A DNA stretch of 64,000 bases, from the NCBI RefSeq assembly GCF_019649055.1, contig NW_026570225.1, positions 248,001-312,000 on the forward strand, written 5' to 3'. The notes beneath the pieces are model-generated. The model made no database searches and was not told where the DNA came from. It saw only the letters and a list, made by a program, of their open reading frames with translations. Below, one piece after another: positions 1 through 11,953 of the stretch. The translations under genes were made by a program, and so were the position numbers. Source of the DNA: Paramacrobiotus metropolitanus (lineage: Eukaryota > Tardigrada > Eutardigrada > Parachela > Macrobiotidae). The number at the start of each line of letters is the position of its first letter. The stretch's first letter is position 1.

Positions 1-757
1 GTCACAACGGCCTGGTCCTTCGTGGACGACGGAATAGTGTCGACGCCTGCAAGTCCCCGATCCCAAGAAGATTTGCAAACATTACTCCGCACTCTTTTTG
101 GTTGGTGAAACGTTGAAGGGAGCAAGCAGATTGTACATGTGCGTAGTAACGATCATATATAGTGCAGTGCAACCGGTATCAGTACTCGTACCAGAATTAT
201 AAATTGATGTTAGTATTAACAAAAAATCCACCCACTGCCACTGCTCTACAGTAGTATTATTGAACTGTATAATAAATAAAAATAAGACATTTTAAGAATC
301 AATACTATGCAGTATGCACTTTACTATGCACAGCTTAACACCGACGCACGCCGCGAGTAAGAAAGGTAAGGTGATGTCCTTTCCGCCGTGCTCGGCAGTC
401 GGGACTATCAGTAGCCATTCCAGCAGTTATCTGTGACGAACGGTACTGTCTAAGTGAAAATTTTTCTCCGTTCATAAGGAGCCACGATTACCGCTAAAGG
501 GTGGATGGAGTTTTGTATAGCTTTACCACCCGATTTCCCTGTTTGGCTATTTTTTACAAGCTATGTAGCACCATGTCACGCCGCCAAAAAAATTCCGAAA
601 CGATATTTCACATAAGGAATTTGCATCAAAAAAATTGATCCAATTTTACTGATAAACATTAAACATTTCAAACAACACGAGCCACGTAGTCAATAGTAAA
701 ACAGCAAAAAAGGAATAACAAACCATCAGTAAGCTCCATAGTTCCATATGAACAAAA
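1..757. other. non-coding flank, downstream of ENT gene 1
   Basis: No supported gene. The stretch lies 3' of the minus-strand transporter that ends at 758 and probably includes its 3' UTR. It is A/T-rich and no open frame has coding character. Confidence 0.5.
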
Positions 758-2861
758 TCACAAAGCGGCAATGAAGCCGAAAGACAACGCCGAGCCCAAC
801 AGCGCACCACTGCTCAGACACACCCCCATTAACGATCCGGTAGTTTCCGCAAACTGCGGCGGAACCATTTTTGGTCCGTACATGATCACCAGGTTCCCAA
901 GATATCCGCTGGTAAACAACATCAGCGCAATACACGCCACCAGCACCGCATCTCCGAACACCACTGGCAAATGCGTCCGGGGCTGTGCGTTGCACAACAG
1001 CATCACCGGGATGAATCCGAAGCGCAACAGTGCAATGAGCAGTGTCACGAATCGCTGTTGAGGATCCGGCCAACGAAGGAATCCATGGGCCAGACGTCCG
1101 GCCAGATCGGCCGTGTTGGCCACGAGGAAGCAGCTGAGCGGGGTGAACAGGCCGTTTGTTAGGAGGGATCCACTGGCAGCGGAAACGGACCGCACCGCTG
1201 TCGCCACGGCGGGATACAGGGATAATGTTACGAAGAAATTGGAGAAGGCCACAAGGGCGTGAGTCCAAATGCAGGAAAACACGATGCGGAAGCTGAATTT
1301 TTCCTTTATGGTAACAGTAATTGCTGGGTGGGCATCATCCGGTTTTGATTCTTCCTGAACATGCAACGAAGACACATGAACTCAGTAAATAAAAAAAATA
1401 ACGAAAGACTGCAATTTCTAACAGCGAAGCGTGCGAATTCCATTAACAGAAAAAACTGAAAACGAGATAATAATCCAGTAGCGCCACAACGCAGCGGAAG
1501 TATGTGTGTTTTTGGTGGGTGGGTTTATACGAAAAATTACTAAGACAAGACGAAACAATAACCGCTAAACACGTTAGAAAACCGCTAATCTGAGGTCGAA
1601 GCACGTACTTTGATCACAACATTGGTGGACGAAGGGAATAAATAAAACTGAATAACTGGCAGCCGGAGCAGTATCAGAAATCCAATTACCGCCAGGAACG
1701 ACATTCCCACCGCCGAGGCAAAATAACCGCAAGCCTCCGTTTTAATGGCATCTTTTCCAGCCACTCCATTACCCGCCACCACGGAAACGATTTCAGCTAA
1801 TGCAGCAAATATTCCCGCAGTGGCTTGTCCCACCATGAGAGCCGTGGCGAATCGGAACGGTAAGCAGCCTTGAATGCCATACAAGCCGCCCAATGTCAGA
1901 TTGCTGGAGAATCGAATCAAGACAATATTCAGGATGGTCACTCCAAAAAACCCATGCTGCCATGTGTCCGTGTCTACTTTGGCCAACACGGCAGTGGCGA
2001 TGAAGATCGTTACAACGGCGATCAATCCGGATAGGATGCGGATTTTTGATAAGACATAACGAGTTAACACTGTATTGACGGCGATGCCTACAGTAGCATT
2101 CACAAACCATAAGCCGTCAGCTGACTTTTTAAAAAAAAAACAGAAACCCAAAGGAAAAACCTAAACAACATCAGTGATAATGGTAAGGCACCGTCAAATT
2201 TTCCAAAAGTAAAAATTCGGTCAGGTGTAAACTAAAGCGACCAAAATTTATTTTTAATACAAGCTGTTAAGCACCAAGTACGTACTACGTACAGATTGTA
2301 CTTATATGAAGTAAGACTGTAAGATTCAAGTAATTATCATTTTTTTAAAATTTGATTATAAATTTTGCTCATTTTTCGTTCGGAATAGTTAAAGTACACT
2401 TCAAAAGTAATTTCTAATAAAACGAAAGAAAAATCAATTTTCAACACTGTCTTTGGTACGACTACGCTCGTATGCTGAAGTCGATATGTGCATTATATGT
2501 TTTTGCGGATAGAAGGAATCGCACCTAGGAGACCTACGCCGGAGGATATTAGCGCCAGTGTGCTCTCGAATACATTCTGCAATGTTGTTGGTCGCTCCGG
2601 ATTGGTAACGTTGCGAAAGGAATACCGAAAATAATCAGCTGCAGCAACAAAAAAGTGCCATGCATATCCCGTGCTCATGCCGAGCAATATCATTAAAACG
2701 AACGCAAAATTCCATCGATCTCGAGGCGCTAACGGACTTATGGTCTCGTCCACAGCTTTTTCCTCATAATCTCCGTTGTATTCCGCGTCGACGCTGTCAT
2801 CACTACGATCCAGTAACCGAGATCTTTCGCCTGTAGAACGGGACCCATTGCCCGTGCTCAT
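758..2861 (-). CDS. equilibrative nucleoside transporter (SLC29/ENT family), tandem copy 1
   Basis: A multi-pass plasma-membrane carrier that, by family, moves nucleosides or nucleobases down their gradient. Three exons (minus strand): 2525-2861, 1609-2087 and 758-1354. Phases are 1 and 0, giving 470 residues, normal for ENTs (about 400-500, 11 TM). The start ATG is at 2861. The cytosolic N-terminus (about 45 residues, Ser/Asp/Glu-rich) is followed by the ENT TM1 signature PRDRWNFAFVLMILLG. The central exon holds the conserved FFGVTILNIVL and LYGIQGCLP...MVGQ stretch. The last exon holds GYLGNLVIMYGPKMVP, AETTG and a hydrophobic C-terminus that ends right after the last TM. The first donor is GTGCGA, weaker than in copy 2. 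The acceptor at 2087/2088 was chosen because it makes exon 2 exactly as long as in copy 2. The substrate cannot be read from sequence. Confidence 0.9.
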
Positions 2862-4051
2862 TTTAGTGGGCTATACTTATACTGTACACCTAAAGTTCTA
2901 AACTAAGCTGCAGCTCTCACAGGAAGCTCTGTTTCCTCACTGCTCACCGACACCAACACAATTTTTGAATTCGCAGCAGATGACAATCCTGGGACTTAAC
3001 ACAGGCTAACTGCTAACAGTTGCATGCGGCACTCAACGAAAACAGTGCAACAATGCAACATATGTGAAATTGCTGAAACGTTTTCGGATCATAACCTATT
3101 TGATATCAGAAGCCATTTTTGGATTTTGAGTTTCAAAATACTTTCAATAGAAGTGCTGTATACTCGTAACAAACTGTCGAAATCTAACGCCTCGCACTAC
3201 CCTTTCGTGGCGGTTGGGAGGATTTTTAAACGAATACTGTGCACTCGAAGCACTCACTTACGGTCCAATACGTTGACATGCTCTGCAATACTTGTACTCA
3301 CAATATTGCATACACGACCAACCTGACTCACGTCAGCAGAGTAGAATCTGGACTGACTTGTGGAAGATACACGGAAATATTAATAAGCTCTTATTAATAT
3401 TACCAACAACACGATCGCGACCAAACCCGCAACACCACACACACGAACACACAGGGATCCCGATCAGCCGATGGTCTGGCTGATCCACACGACTTCCGCT
3501 AAAGAACTATCTCTAGCTCCCTAACGAAGGTCACACTGACACCCGGATACTCAGAACTAGATTCAAGATGGAATATGCGCGCAGAATCTAGAACCAAGCT
3601 AGAATCAAGACTGGTCAAGACTGATTCTGTAGACCAGAATCACCGCTGCATTTGCCCATTCACCCAATGGACGCGTGCCAGCTACACCGTAGCTGCACCG
3701 TGCACGCACAACAAAGCCAACTAGCTGTACGAAGATGACGTAATACAGTGCAGTACTGCCCAGATCATGTCATCCCCACTCTCAAAGGTACTCGTCCGCG
3801 AGTGCACTACGAACCTCCAGGAAAACATCTTCCCGACACCAAGCTTTAAGAGAACCAGCAGATACTATTGCTCAATAGCATCACTTCCGGTTGATCACAC
3901 AGTTACTGTGTTAGTACTTCACGTAACCGACTCCACTTGGGCTTTGCCATGACAAAATGTGATTATTAAAACTTTTTAATATCACCACCGTTTGCAAATA
4001 CTTAAATAACATCAATTTTGTACAGTTTATCAATCAACTTCTGTTGATTTG

Positions 4052-4110
4052 CTTGATCCCTGAGAGTGCATGCTTGATCCCTGAGAGTGCATGAACACTG
4101 AGAGTGCATG
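4052..4110. repeat. short tandem repeat, 21-nt unit, 2.8 copies
   Basis: Two perfect adjacent copies of a 21-nt unit containing CTTGATCCCTGAGAGTGCAT (4052-4072 and 4073-4093) are followed by a 17-nt partial copy sharing ACTGAGAGTGCATG (to 4110). This is direct sequence observation. It looks like local replication slippage and no function is implied. Confidence 0.9.
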
Positions 4111-5301
4111 GTCAAGCTTTAAGTGAATCAATACATTTTATACGCAGAAAAAGGATACGTTTGTGAGTACAGTACGTATTTTACCTTTTCATCTCGAGAA
4201 AAACAAAGATTTCATGTGCTTTTCAATTTTAAAACTGGAAATGGCTACTGCCACTCCTTGCAGCCCCTTTTGACTATTTTCACCCTAGGCCTTAAGCTTT
4301 TTTAATAAAATAAACACCCCATTAACTATTATCACTCCTTACTGGCTCCTCACTGAGTCCTTGTTAGTCCTAACCACACGGCCTTTTGGCTAGAGCCACC
4401 GCTTTTCAATTTATTCTAATAATTGTGCCACCAGCGGTTCTTTTTCAGTTTTATTCCTCTCACCACGACCAGGGAAAGGCGGCAAGCGAGGCTTATTGAC
4501 GTTTAATGCGTCGCTAATGGTAAGATGTGGCCTCATTTTTTTACATTAGACTTAGCATCTTCAAGGTTTTATTTGCTGAATTAGGAGTACCGCAGCGAAT
4601 GCGATCGCGAAACGTCCACAATTAGTATCCCTTTGCGGGTCTGCACGCGCGGAAAAACATTCCGATGTCCTTGCTTCCGGTTGATCTCCACATGTACACT
4701 TTCTTAATCAGTGGTGCTGACAGAGGTGGTACCAAGGGTTTCGCTGGCAGTGCTGAGTCATAAGCTGCCCCTCTTTCCGCACTAATATTTAGCACTCAGT
4801 GGTCGCCGGCACCTTTTGTACCTTTCCGGTAGTATACAACCTCACGTAAGTTGGCTAAAAGGTCAACTTATATATATGTATATATATACAATTAGCATCA
4901 ACGTCTTATAAGAAATGACCGAGTAGTGGCAATTTTCAAAGGGGGTGACTACAGCCTAAGGGAAAGTCTTTTTATTTAAAAGAAGAGGGGGTGACCACAG
5001 ATCTGCTACACGAGTACTGTGCGCTGTGCGAACAGAAAATTAATTGACAAGTAATAAGACATTAAATGGCTAATATTTCATACTGGTCAGTCCAAGAAGT
5101 ACTAACTGCTTTTTTAATAGCATGAAGACACCGTATCCTGCAAAACTAATATTAGAGGAAAGAGTTCTTTACATGCGGTATCCCTCTCGAACACTTTGGA
5201 TTTCTTGGACACACTTCTGCGCAGCCTCGAGTGCACCGTACGCAGTTCCTTAAAATAATTTATACGCATTAAAGCACCCTCAAAAATTAGGCGGCTATTG
5301 T

Positions 5302-5493
5302 TTATAACTTATTAGAGTAAACAATTACGAGCAATGATAGAACGCAAAAGAACACGAAAGTCATACTTGCCGCTGCAGATCCACAAGCATCTCCCGTACC
5401 CGTATACCGCTTAGCAGTTGTTTCTATCCCCTTTTTCACCCAATGCTCCGTGCTCTTCCCGAATATTTCACATACAGAGTACGTCATTCGCAT
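5302..5493 (-). CDS. possible terminal exon of a small secreted or GPI-anchored protein
   Basis: A 63-codon ATG frame with two cysteines, a short linker (GTGDACGSAAAS) and a strongly hydrophobic tail (MTFVFFCVLSLLVIV) ending five residues before the stop. That tail resembles a GPI-attachment signal, as in Ly6-type proteins. An in-frame stop lies just upstream of the ATG, and there is no N-terminal signal peptide, so it would need an upstream exon I cannot identify. It could be a chance frame. Confidence 0.2.
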   Translation of the reverse strand: MRMTYSVCEIFGKSTEHWVKKGIETTAKRYTGTGDACGSAAASMTFVFFCVLSLLVIVYSNKL

Positions 5494-6170
5494 TCGCTTT
5501 CAACTGCTTCCACGTCTCACTAAGGCTGCCATTCGTTAGTACACAAGTGTCCTCGTAATCCGGCATATCTTTAGAGAGACTGGTCTCGGAAAAAAATATC
5601 GCATGTATTCAACATGTACTACTACTAATAAATCTCACTGTCAGAATCCCACAGCCGTTCATGAACTTGTACAGATACTCGTATGGACTAAAAGACCGCA
5701 GAAACGAACTTTTGTCGCTAGTAAACTTCTAGTGAAGTACTGCTTGCTGATTCTGCGAGCCTGCGGCTTTTCAAATGAAAACAGAATTGGCAATACGAAT
5801 TACGAGTTTGAGATATTTTGACTTCAGAGAAGCTCTCACGGTAACTCATACTTTAAACACCACTTTGTCTGTGTACTCTAGACTGCCTCGTGCTTATCCA
5901 CGTGCTCTACGAACGCCTGGATGATACAACATCGGCAAGGCCGCAAGAGCAAGCTGACGTTGAGCAAACTAGAGCAGATACAAAACTGAAAAACTCAGTA
6001 TTAACCAACCATGAATAATCAACCATAAAATTAAAAACAGCCATCAACGCAAACTAATACTGTACTATAACCGGTGAACAGTAATCTCCAACGCAAACTA
6101 AAAATTTTAAACATCCTCTCATTTGAGAATTTTGATTTTTCACCGAGAATTTGATCCATAATTTAGTTTA

Positions 6171-8218
6171 TCACAGCAACGCAGTGACAGCGAACGATGC
6201 TGCCGCCCCCAGGAACAATCCCACACCCAGACAGAATCCCATCATCGCCCCGGTAGTCTCCGCAAAATGCGCCGGCACCAACTTGGGACCATACATCATG
6301 CCCAGATTTCCCAAATAGCCATTGGTGAATATCATCCCGGCGATGATGATAATATATGCCGCATCGCCAAACACCACCGGCAAGTGAGATCGTGGCTGGG
6401 CATTGCACAACATGAGCAAAGGAATAAATCCGAAACGCAACACCGCCAGCACAATGGTGAGTACACCTTGATCCGGATTGGGCCACTGCAGAAAACCGTG
6501 CGCTAGACGACCAGCAGTGTCGGCGCTGTTGACCACCAGGAAGCACGCAACCGGCAGGAACAGCTGATTATTTATAAGTGACCCGTCCGAACTATGCATG
6601 GATTTAACTGCGGTAGCGACGGCTGGAAATAGGGCCAGTGATACCGTAAAATTCAAAATTAATACCAATCCGTGCTTCCAGATTCGAGCAGATACCAAAC
6701 TAATACTGAATGGCTCTTTAGTTATTGTGACGCTTTCTTCGTGAGAGATCGGCGTCACCACTACATCCTAAGGGCAATGAGCAGAGTTCAGAAATATTGC
6801 GTCATGAACAGTACAAATCTAAACAAAAATTCCACGGACATAACGAAAACCTATAAAATGACTTCGAAAGCCGGCTTAGACCAAGTAAATAATGCGCTCG
6901 ACATTCCTTGTTGCCCTAAGTCGGCATCGTAAACGTTAAACTAACCGAAAGTGAAACTAACAATAAATAAACCGTTAATAAAACTGCCATGTCAATGTGT
7001 TCCTTTTGTTTTAACAGGTTTCTATATCAGTACGAAGTGCGAGCTATCGACTTTTACCGTTACGACAAGTTCATCCGGGGGTGGAAACATAAAAAACTTA
7101 ACAAACTCCAGCCTGAGGAAAACAAAAAACCCAACAATGGCGATCATCGACATCACGGCTGCCGAAGCGAAATATCCGCAGGCTTCGGTTTTAATTCGAT
7201 CCTCTCCAGCGCTCCCGCTACCTCCTAGTACCGAAATGATCATGGCAATGGCCGCGATGATACCGGCAAATGTCTGTCCCACCATGATAGCAGTGGCAAA
7301 CCGCGAAGGAAGGCATCCTTGTACGCCAAATAAAGCACCCATCACCAGATTGCTGGAGAAACTAATTATGACGATATTCAGCATTGTCACGCCAAAAAAT
7401 CCCTTCTGCCAAGGATCCGTGTCCACTTCGGCAAGGATGGCGGTTATAATAAACACAAGCATCGTCATCGTTAGTCCAAATACGATTCGCTTTTGGAACG
7501 ATACGTAGCGAGTCAAAATTGTATTCGCGAAGACAGCTATAAAGCAGAAGAAAAGACAATCGGGTCACAATCCATGACGAAAGTATTTTTTAAAGCAGTT
7601 AAAAGAACGCAATGTCTGCAAGCTTCCGGTTCTGTTACAGAAGGATATTACAGTTTGTGCAGACGGATCAAGATCACACAGTCATGCTGATAACAAATAA
7701 ACTAAAAAATTAAATTAAAGAAATTGTACAGCGTTTGAATTTCTGGAATCGCCAAATCATAACTGTGGTCTGTGTGGTACCTGGTTAATTCTGGTTTCTA
7801 GTTTGCAAATCCCACGTGAACATGCATTTTTCTGCTACTTACCGATCAACCCGACCGCAGTTCCTCCGAACGCCAACGAACTCTCAAAGCTGTTCTGTAA
7901 CGCAGTGGGAACGGTAGGATTAGTGACATTCCGAAATGCATACTTGAAGTAATCCGAGGCAGTAACGAAGAAAAACCATGCATATGATGCACTCATCCCG
8001 AGGAGCACCATGAATAGAAATGCCAAATTGAAGCGATCATTGGGAGCATCGAATTTACGCTTGACGCCAGTATGGGACAAAATTTTCGTATGATAACCCT
8101 GATTGTGCTCTGAGATCAATCGCACATCATCCGACGATTCTTCAAAGTGGTTGGAAGCACTCTGAGTCTGAGCGATTCCGGAATCAGATCGAGATATACT
8201 TCTCGTGTCTACTTCCAT
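6171..8218 (-). CDS. equilibrative nucleoside transporter (SLC29/ENT family), tandem copy 2
   Basis: Paralogue of the transporter ending at 758, with the same predicted role. Exons (minus strand): 7843-8218, 7058-7536 and 6171-6767. Donors are GTAAGT and GTAAAA, phases 1 and 0, 483 residues. Exons 2 and 3 are 479 and 597 nt, identical in length to those of copy 1. The start is the ATG at 8218 (MEVDTRS); the frame stays open upstream but has no earlier ATG. The cytosolic N-terminus (about 75 residues) is longer than in copy 1 and acidic/Ser-rich. TM1 carries PNDRFNLAFLFMVLLGMS; the centre carries FFGVTMLNIVIISFSSNLV and LFGVQGCLP...MVGQ; the end carries NGYLGNLGMMYGPKLVP and AETTGAMMGF. The hydrophobic profile is conserved throughout, so the copy looks functional. 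Confidence 0.92.
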
Positions 8219-8982
8219 GACGGAGTGCTGTGACTGGTGTGAAAGCCGTTTCTTTATCAGGAACAAGTTCAAACGTCACCTGAAAAGTCAAATTTTGGTG
8301 CAATAAATGATAAATAAAAATTACAGCATTTGGCTAAAATAATTTGATGATTTTCAGGTACGTTGAACTACGTATAATTGTTAAAATATCAAAGGCCAAA
8401 ATCTGCCTAGTTCATATTGTACTTGTACTTCATACTTCATAATAATTATGTAAACAAAACTACTGTAACTTCCTTCAGCAGCACATGGGCGGGCGCCCGT
8501 GACAGCCTTATAGACCAAAATGTTCGAATTTGATGGTTAGTACGTATATTTTCTTTTTTTAAAATACGTTCTTTTGTCTGAACTTTTAGTTTTGAATCAG
8601 TAGATCACCATCACATTTCAGTTACTGTCTTGATGGGCCCATTTGTTAATAACTCAAAGACAGTACAGGAATTTTAATTACGTAGAAACGCTTGGATTTG
8701 GACATTTATGTAAACTGATTTTCTATCCGATCTATCGACAAACGTCTGTTTTAATGCTGCGAAGTTTTCATGAGGTTTCTGATGCAAGCTAACTGGTAAG
8801 TCCGACGCCTTTCGTATGGATTTGGACAATCGTTTCTCGCTGGCTAATGTCTATTGTCTGTATTCTGCCAATGACACATACACCATGTTTATCTACAAGC
8901 ACTAATAAGTCTTGAAAGTTCCGCCTGGTTTTGAAAACTCTAAATATCAAACCTTCCTTGGGCAATATTAATTATCATTAGA

Positions 8983-10425
8983 ATGGAGAAGATGCAGAAA
9001 CTGACGATCATGGAGAATGATGATTTACCTGGGCAGCCCGCTTCTGGATCCGTGCGGTTGTATTACTTCCGAACAAGATACTTGTATATCTTAGGATTTC
9101 TTCAGATTTTCTTCGGATTGGCTGTGATGGCCATTGAATTTTCTGGTTAGTATGCGAAAGTGAAAGAGCAAAAATACAAGTACATGTTTTTCATCATGAT
9201 CAAAGGAAGTAATTATCGACACAAGTGAAAGTGCTGAGAAATTCTTTACAATTATCACTTTGTATTTAACTTCCTCCTTATCACCTTATCAGTGTTTTGA
9301 CTTTTGCCTATTTTCGGTAAGTAAACTACCGCTGCATAGTCTGCTTACAGGCTTGCATACTGTTTAACTGTACTGTACTTGTACTTGTAACTTGCTGCTT
9401 AAGGTTAGAACACTTCAGCCTTTATAGATGTGTTTTGACAGTTTATCATCATTCTTATCAAGCTGTCATGATTAGGGATTAGTGAATGCTACACTTATTT
9501 TTGTTTTGCTTTTTTGGCTTCTTAGAATTGAAGTCTTGGAGTAAATGGACAGAGTCTGAGGACCGTTATCGGTTAAATGAAATCACTCGTAAAAGAGCTA
9601 TGAATGTGAATTTAATAATAAGTGTGAAGCCTTCGTAGAACGATTGTTTTGATCGCATCTGGTATAAACCTGAATTTGTTTTTGGAAGAGCTCGGTAGAC
9701 TATTAGGTAGTTATGAAGTAGAGAAATAAATACCGTATTTAACTGACTGGGTACTTATTTGTTGATTCCGATTAAAACCAAATTTAAGTAACTAATACGA
9801 ACGTTTCTCGTACAGTCTGTTACCTAAATTATACTTACCTACTGAATTCGTTAATCAAAAGGTTACCGTTACAGTACTAGAAATCGATTATTATCATTTC
9901 ACATCCATCTCATTGTTAATTTTTGCAGCGATCGGAATTTTTTATCATGAAACGCTCTCCTATCCTTTGGAAATCATTGGAGTATTTTGCGGACTTCTTT
10001 TCATTATCGCAGGATACATCACGTTTCTTGCTGGACGGAACAAGATTGCTCCAGCCACCCGTCACCGTTTGTTTATCATCGGGACCATTTTGTCCTTTTT
10101 GGCCTTGGCAGCCGCCATCGCCATGCTGGTGTTCTGTGTTATACGAGCAGAGAAAAAATACACGGAGGCCCGCGATAAGGAAGGACGAGAGGATAAAAAG
10201 GGGGAGATATTTAAAACTCCGTACGCCATCTCCGTCGAGGGATTTCGGCACACGGCACATCTTCGTTCGATTGCATCGGTCTTCTATTGTCTTGTTGCCA
10301 TCCTCTTTCTGCCCAGCTTGATCATTCATGTTATTAATATTGGAAAGAATAAAGAGAATCTCGATACCGGTTTCCACGATTCTACCAAGAGCCCGTTCAT
10401 CTTCCCCTCAAAAAATCGAGCGTAG
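8983..10425 (+). CDS. CD20/MS4A-like four-transmembrane protein A
   Basis: Two exons, 8983-9145 and 9929-10425, with donor G/GTTAGT, acceptor TTTTGCAG/CG, phase 1, 219 residues. The start ATG opens a cytosolic leader of about 28 residues. TM1 is around LYILGFLQIFFGLAVMAIE and the splice junction falls near its end. TM2 is EIIGVFCGLLFIIAGYITFL, TM3 FIIGTILSFLALAAAIAMLV and TM4 VFYCLVAILFLPSLIIHVI, with a charged Lys/Glu-rich loop between TM3 and TM4. The LG-x-x-QI-x-x-G pattern in TM1 and the G-x-x-x-G followed by I-x-G in TM2 resemble the CD20/MS4A (and TMEM176) superfamily, whose members act as membrane adaptors or channel regulators. That family call is inference from pattern. Three paralogues lie in this window. 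Confidence 0.82.
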
Positions 10426-11953
10426 CCGGAATTTTCGTAAAGTTTACTTCCATCAAAATAGTTCCTGGGTGAATATTGATAATTTATCTTTATCAACGGC
10501 GTAATAATTACGCCGTAATTCACAGTGTAACTATTCTAATCCATCACTTCGGAGGTTCTCAGGGGATTTCTATCCGGATTTCCTATGTGACGGAATGGTC
10601 TGTTACAGTAATTTGGGCTTTTGTTTTTGTCTTCGTTATCTCAGTGATATTGTTCCTGTTATCAGTGTTATGCCCGTAAATGATATAAGAAATGCCAAAT
10701 GATTTTAGTTTATAATTTTTACGTAGTAATCTCGTAACAGCCATGGCATGAATCTCCGTTATAGTAATTTGGTGAATATTTCGTGCAAGTATTCATGAAG
10801 TTTAGATTAAGTGGTTTCTGTTTTGAAAACATTTGTTTTGGCTATCGTGTCTGGCTAAATTTGTGTGCTTTTAAACGGAGGTTGTGCTCATAGTGATCCG
10901 CAGGCTGTTATCGCGCTGCTATCTGCTTTCTTTCCTTGTCATCCGAAATGAAATAAAGATTGATTTTTTAGAACATACCTATCGCTTTCTGCTCACCAGA
11001 TTTCAAAGGGTGTCAAATTGTTGATATAAAAAATAGTTCTCAAGCATTGTAACACTTTCAAAGCGCTAATATAATCGTTGTAATGCACGTATTATTTATT
11101 CACTTTCAGTGAGAAACCAGTACACTCCAGAAGTATATTTCACGTATGTACATATTTTCCTTACAGCGCGCCGTGAGCGCGGACAGGTAAATGGTAACTG
11201 GAATTCCATTTCCACCACATTTTCTTAAACGTTCACGTACTGCAAATTTTTACGTTAGTTTAAAATTCTCATGGAAAATGTTACGATAATTCGGAACAGA
11301 TCTTCCTTTGACAGCTTTTGATTTGACAAGTTCGCCGGCATCCAGAACTTCAAGCCTAAACTCCTACCGGGTAGCTTAATTTGCACACTTTCGTCAGAGT
11401 TTCTTGTCCTTAAAATGCCGGCAATCACTTATCCGGCTTCACAGTGAACTCACTGACGGTAAGGTGAATTTACTTTACTTGAATCTCGGTACACACTACA
11501 ACACACTGTTCATAGGCATTCAATCGATGGCACCACGGAATGGTTATTTTCCAGTTTTCATTCATACGACCAGTTTCTACTTTCTAGTCATAGATCACTC
11601 ATTACGCGTGCAGCACGGTGTGCTACCGTACCGTATGCCAACGTTGAAATTGTAATGCCAATGAGTGACACAATTTCCATGCTGATATCAGCAATTATGG
11701 TTAGTCGTTCAAGGAGGTAGACCGAAAGCCTTGGATGGATTTCCGCATCAGTTCATCTTCCTTTGCCCTGCTGCAGTTTTGACCCGCTCATCATTCAGTG
11801 CGGAAACTGTACATGTGGAACTCTTATTAGTTGGAAAATATCAGTTATTCGTTATTACCAGGTCTTGGTTTGGTCTCTGATTTTTATTGAGTCGTTTCCG
11901 GCATTGTCTTGTGCGTAACTAACAGGATTAGACTAAGTACCCATACTGCCAGA
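10426..11953. other. 3' UTR of four-span gene A and intergenic
   Basis: No gene found. The stretch contains an AATAAA at 10952-10957, a plausible polyadenylation signal for the gene ending at 10425, and then the presumed promoter of the next four-span gene. Two frames near 10476-10679 and 11404-11655 are hydrophobic or random-looking and have no partners. Confidence 0.5.
10952..10957 (+). terminator. putative polyadenylation signal AATAAA
   Basis: Canonical AATAAA about 530 nt after the stop of the four-span gene A, with nothing else downstream on that strand to claim it. Confidence 0.45.

Larger units (their letters stand above)
2862..6170. other. intergenic between the two ENT genes
   Basis: About 3.3 kb with no convincing gene apart from the weak candidate at 5302-5493. 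It holds the short tandem repeat at 4052-4110 and a TA-rich microsatellite near 4868-4890. It should include the promoter of ENT copy 1 and the 3' UTR of copy 2. Open frames of 60-100 codons occur, but they lack family motifs and consistent splice partners. Confidence 0.5.

Noticed and set aside
726-1268. 180-codon minus-strand frame
   Set aside because: Shadow of the ENT copy 1 last exon in another phase; the true frame has the transporter motifs.
3024-3326. 100-codon plus-strand frame between the ENT genes
   Set aside because: Residue composition looks random, with no domain, no splice partner and overlapping frames of similar length.
4868-4890. TATATATATGTATATATATA as a TATA box
   Set aside because: Microsatellite-like and no gene begins within reach.
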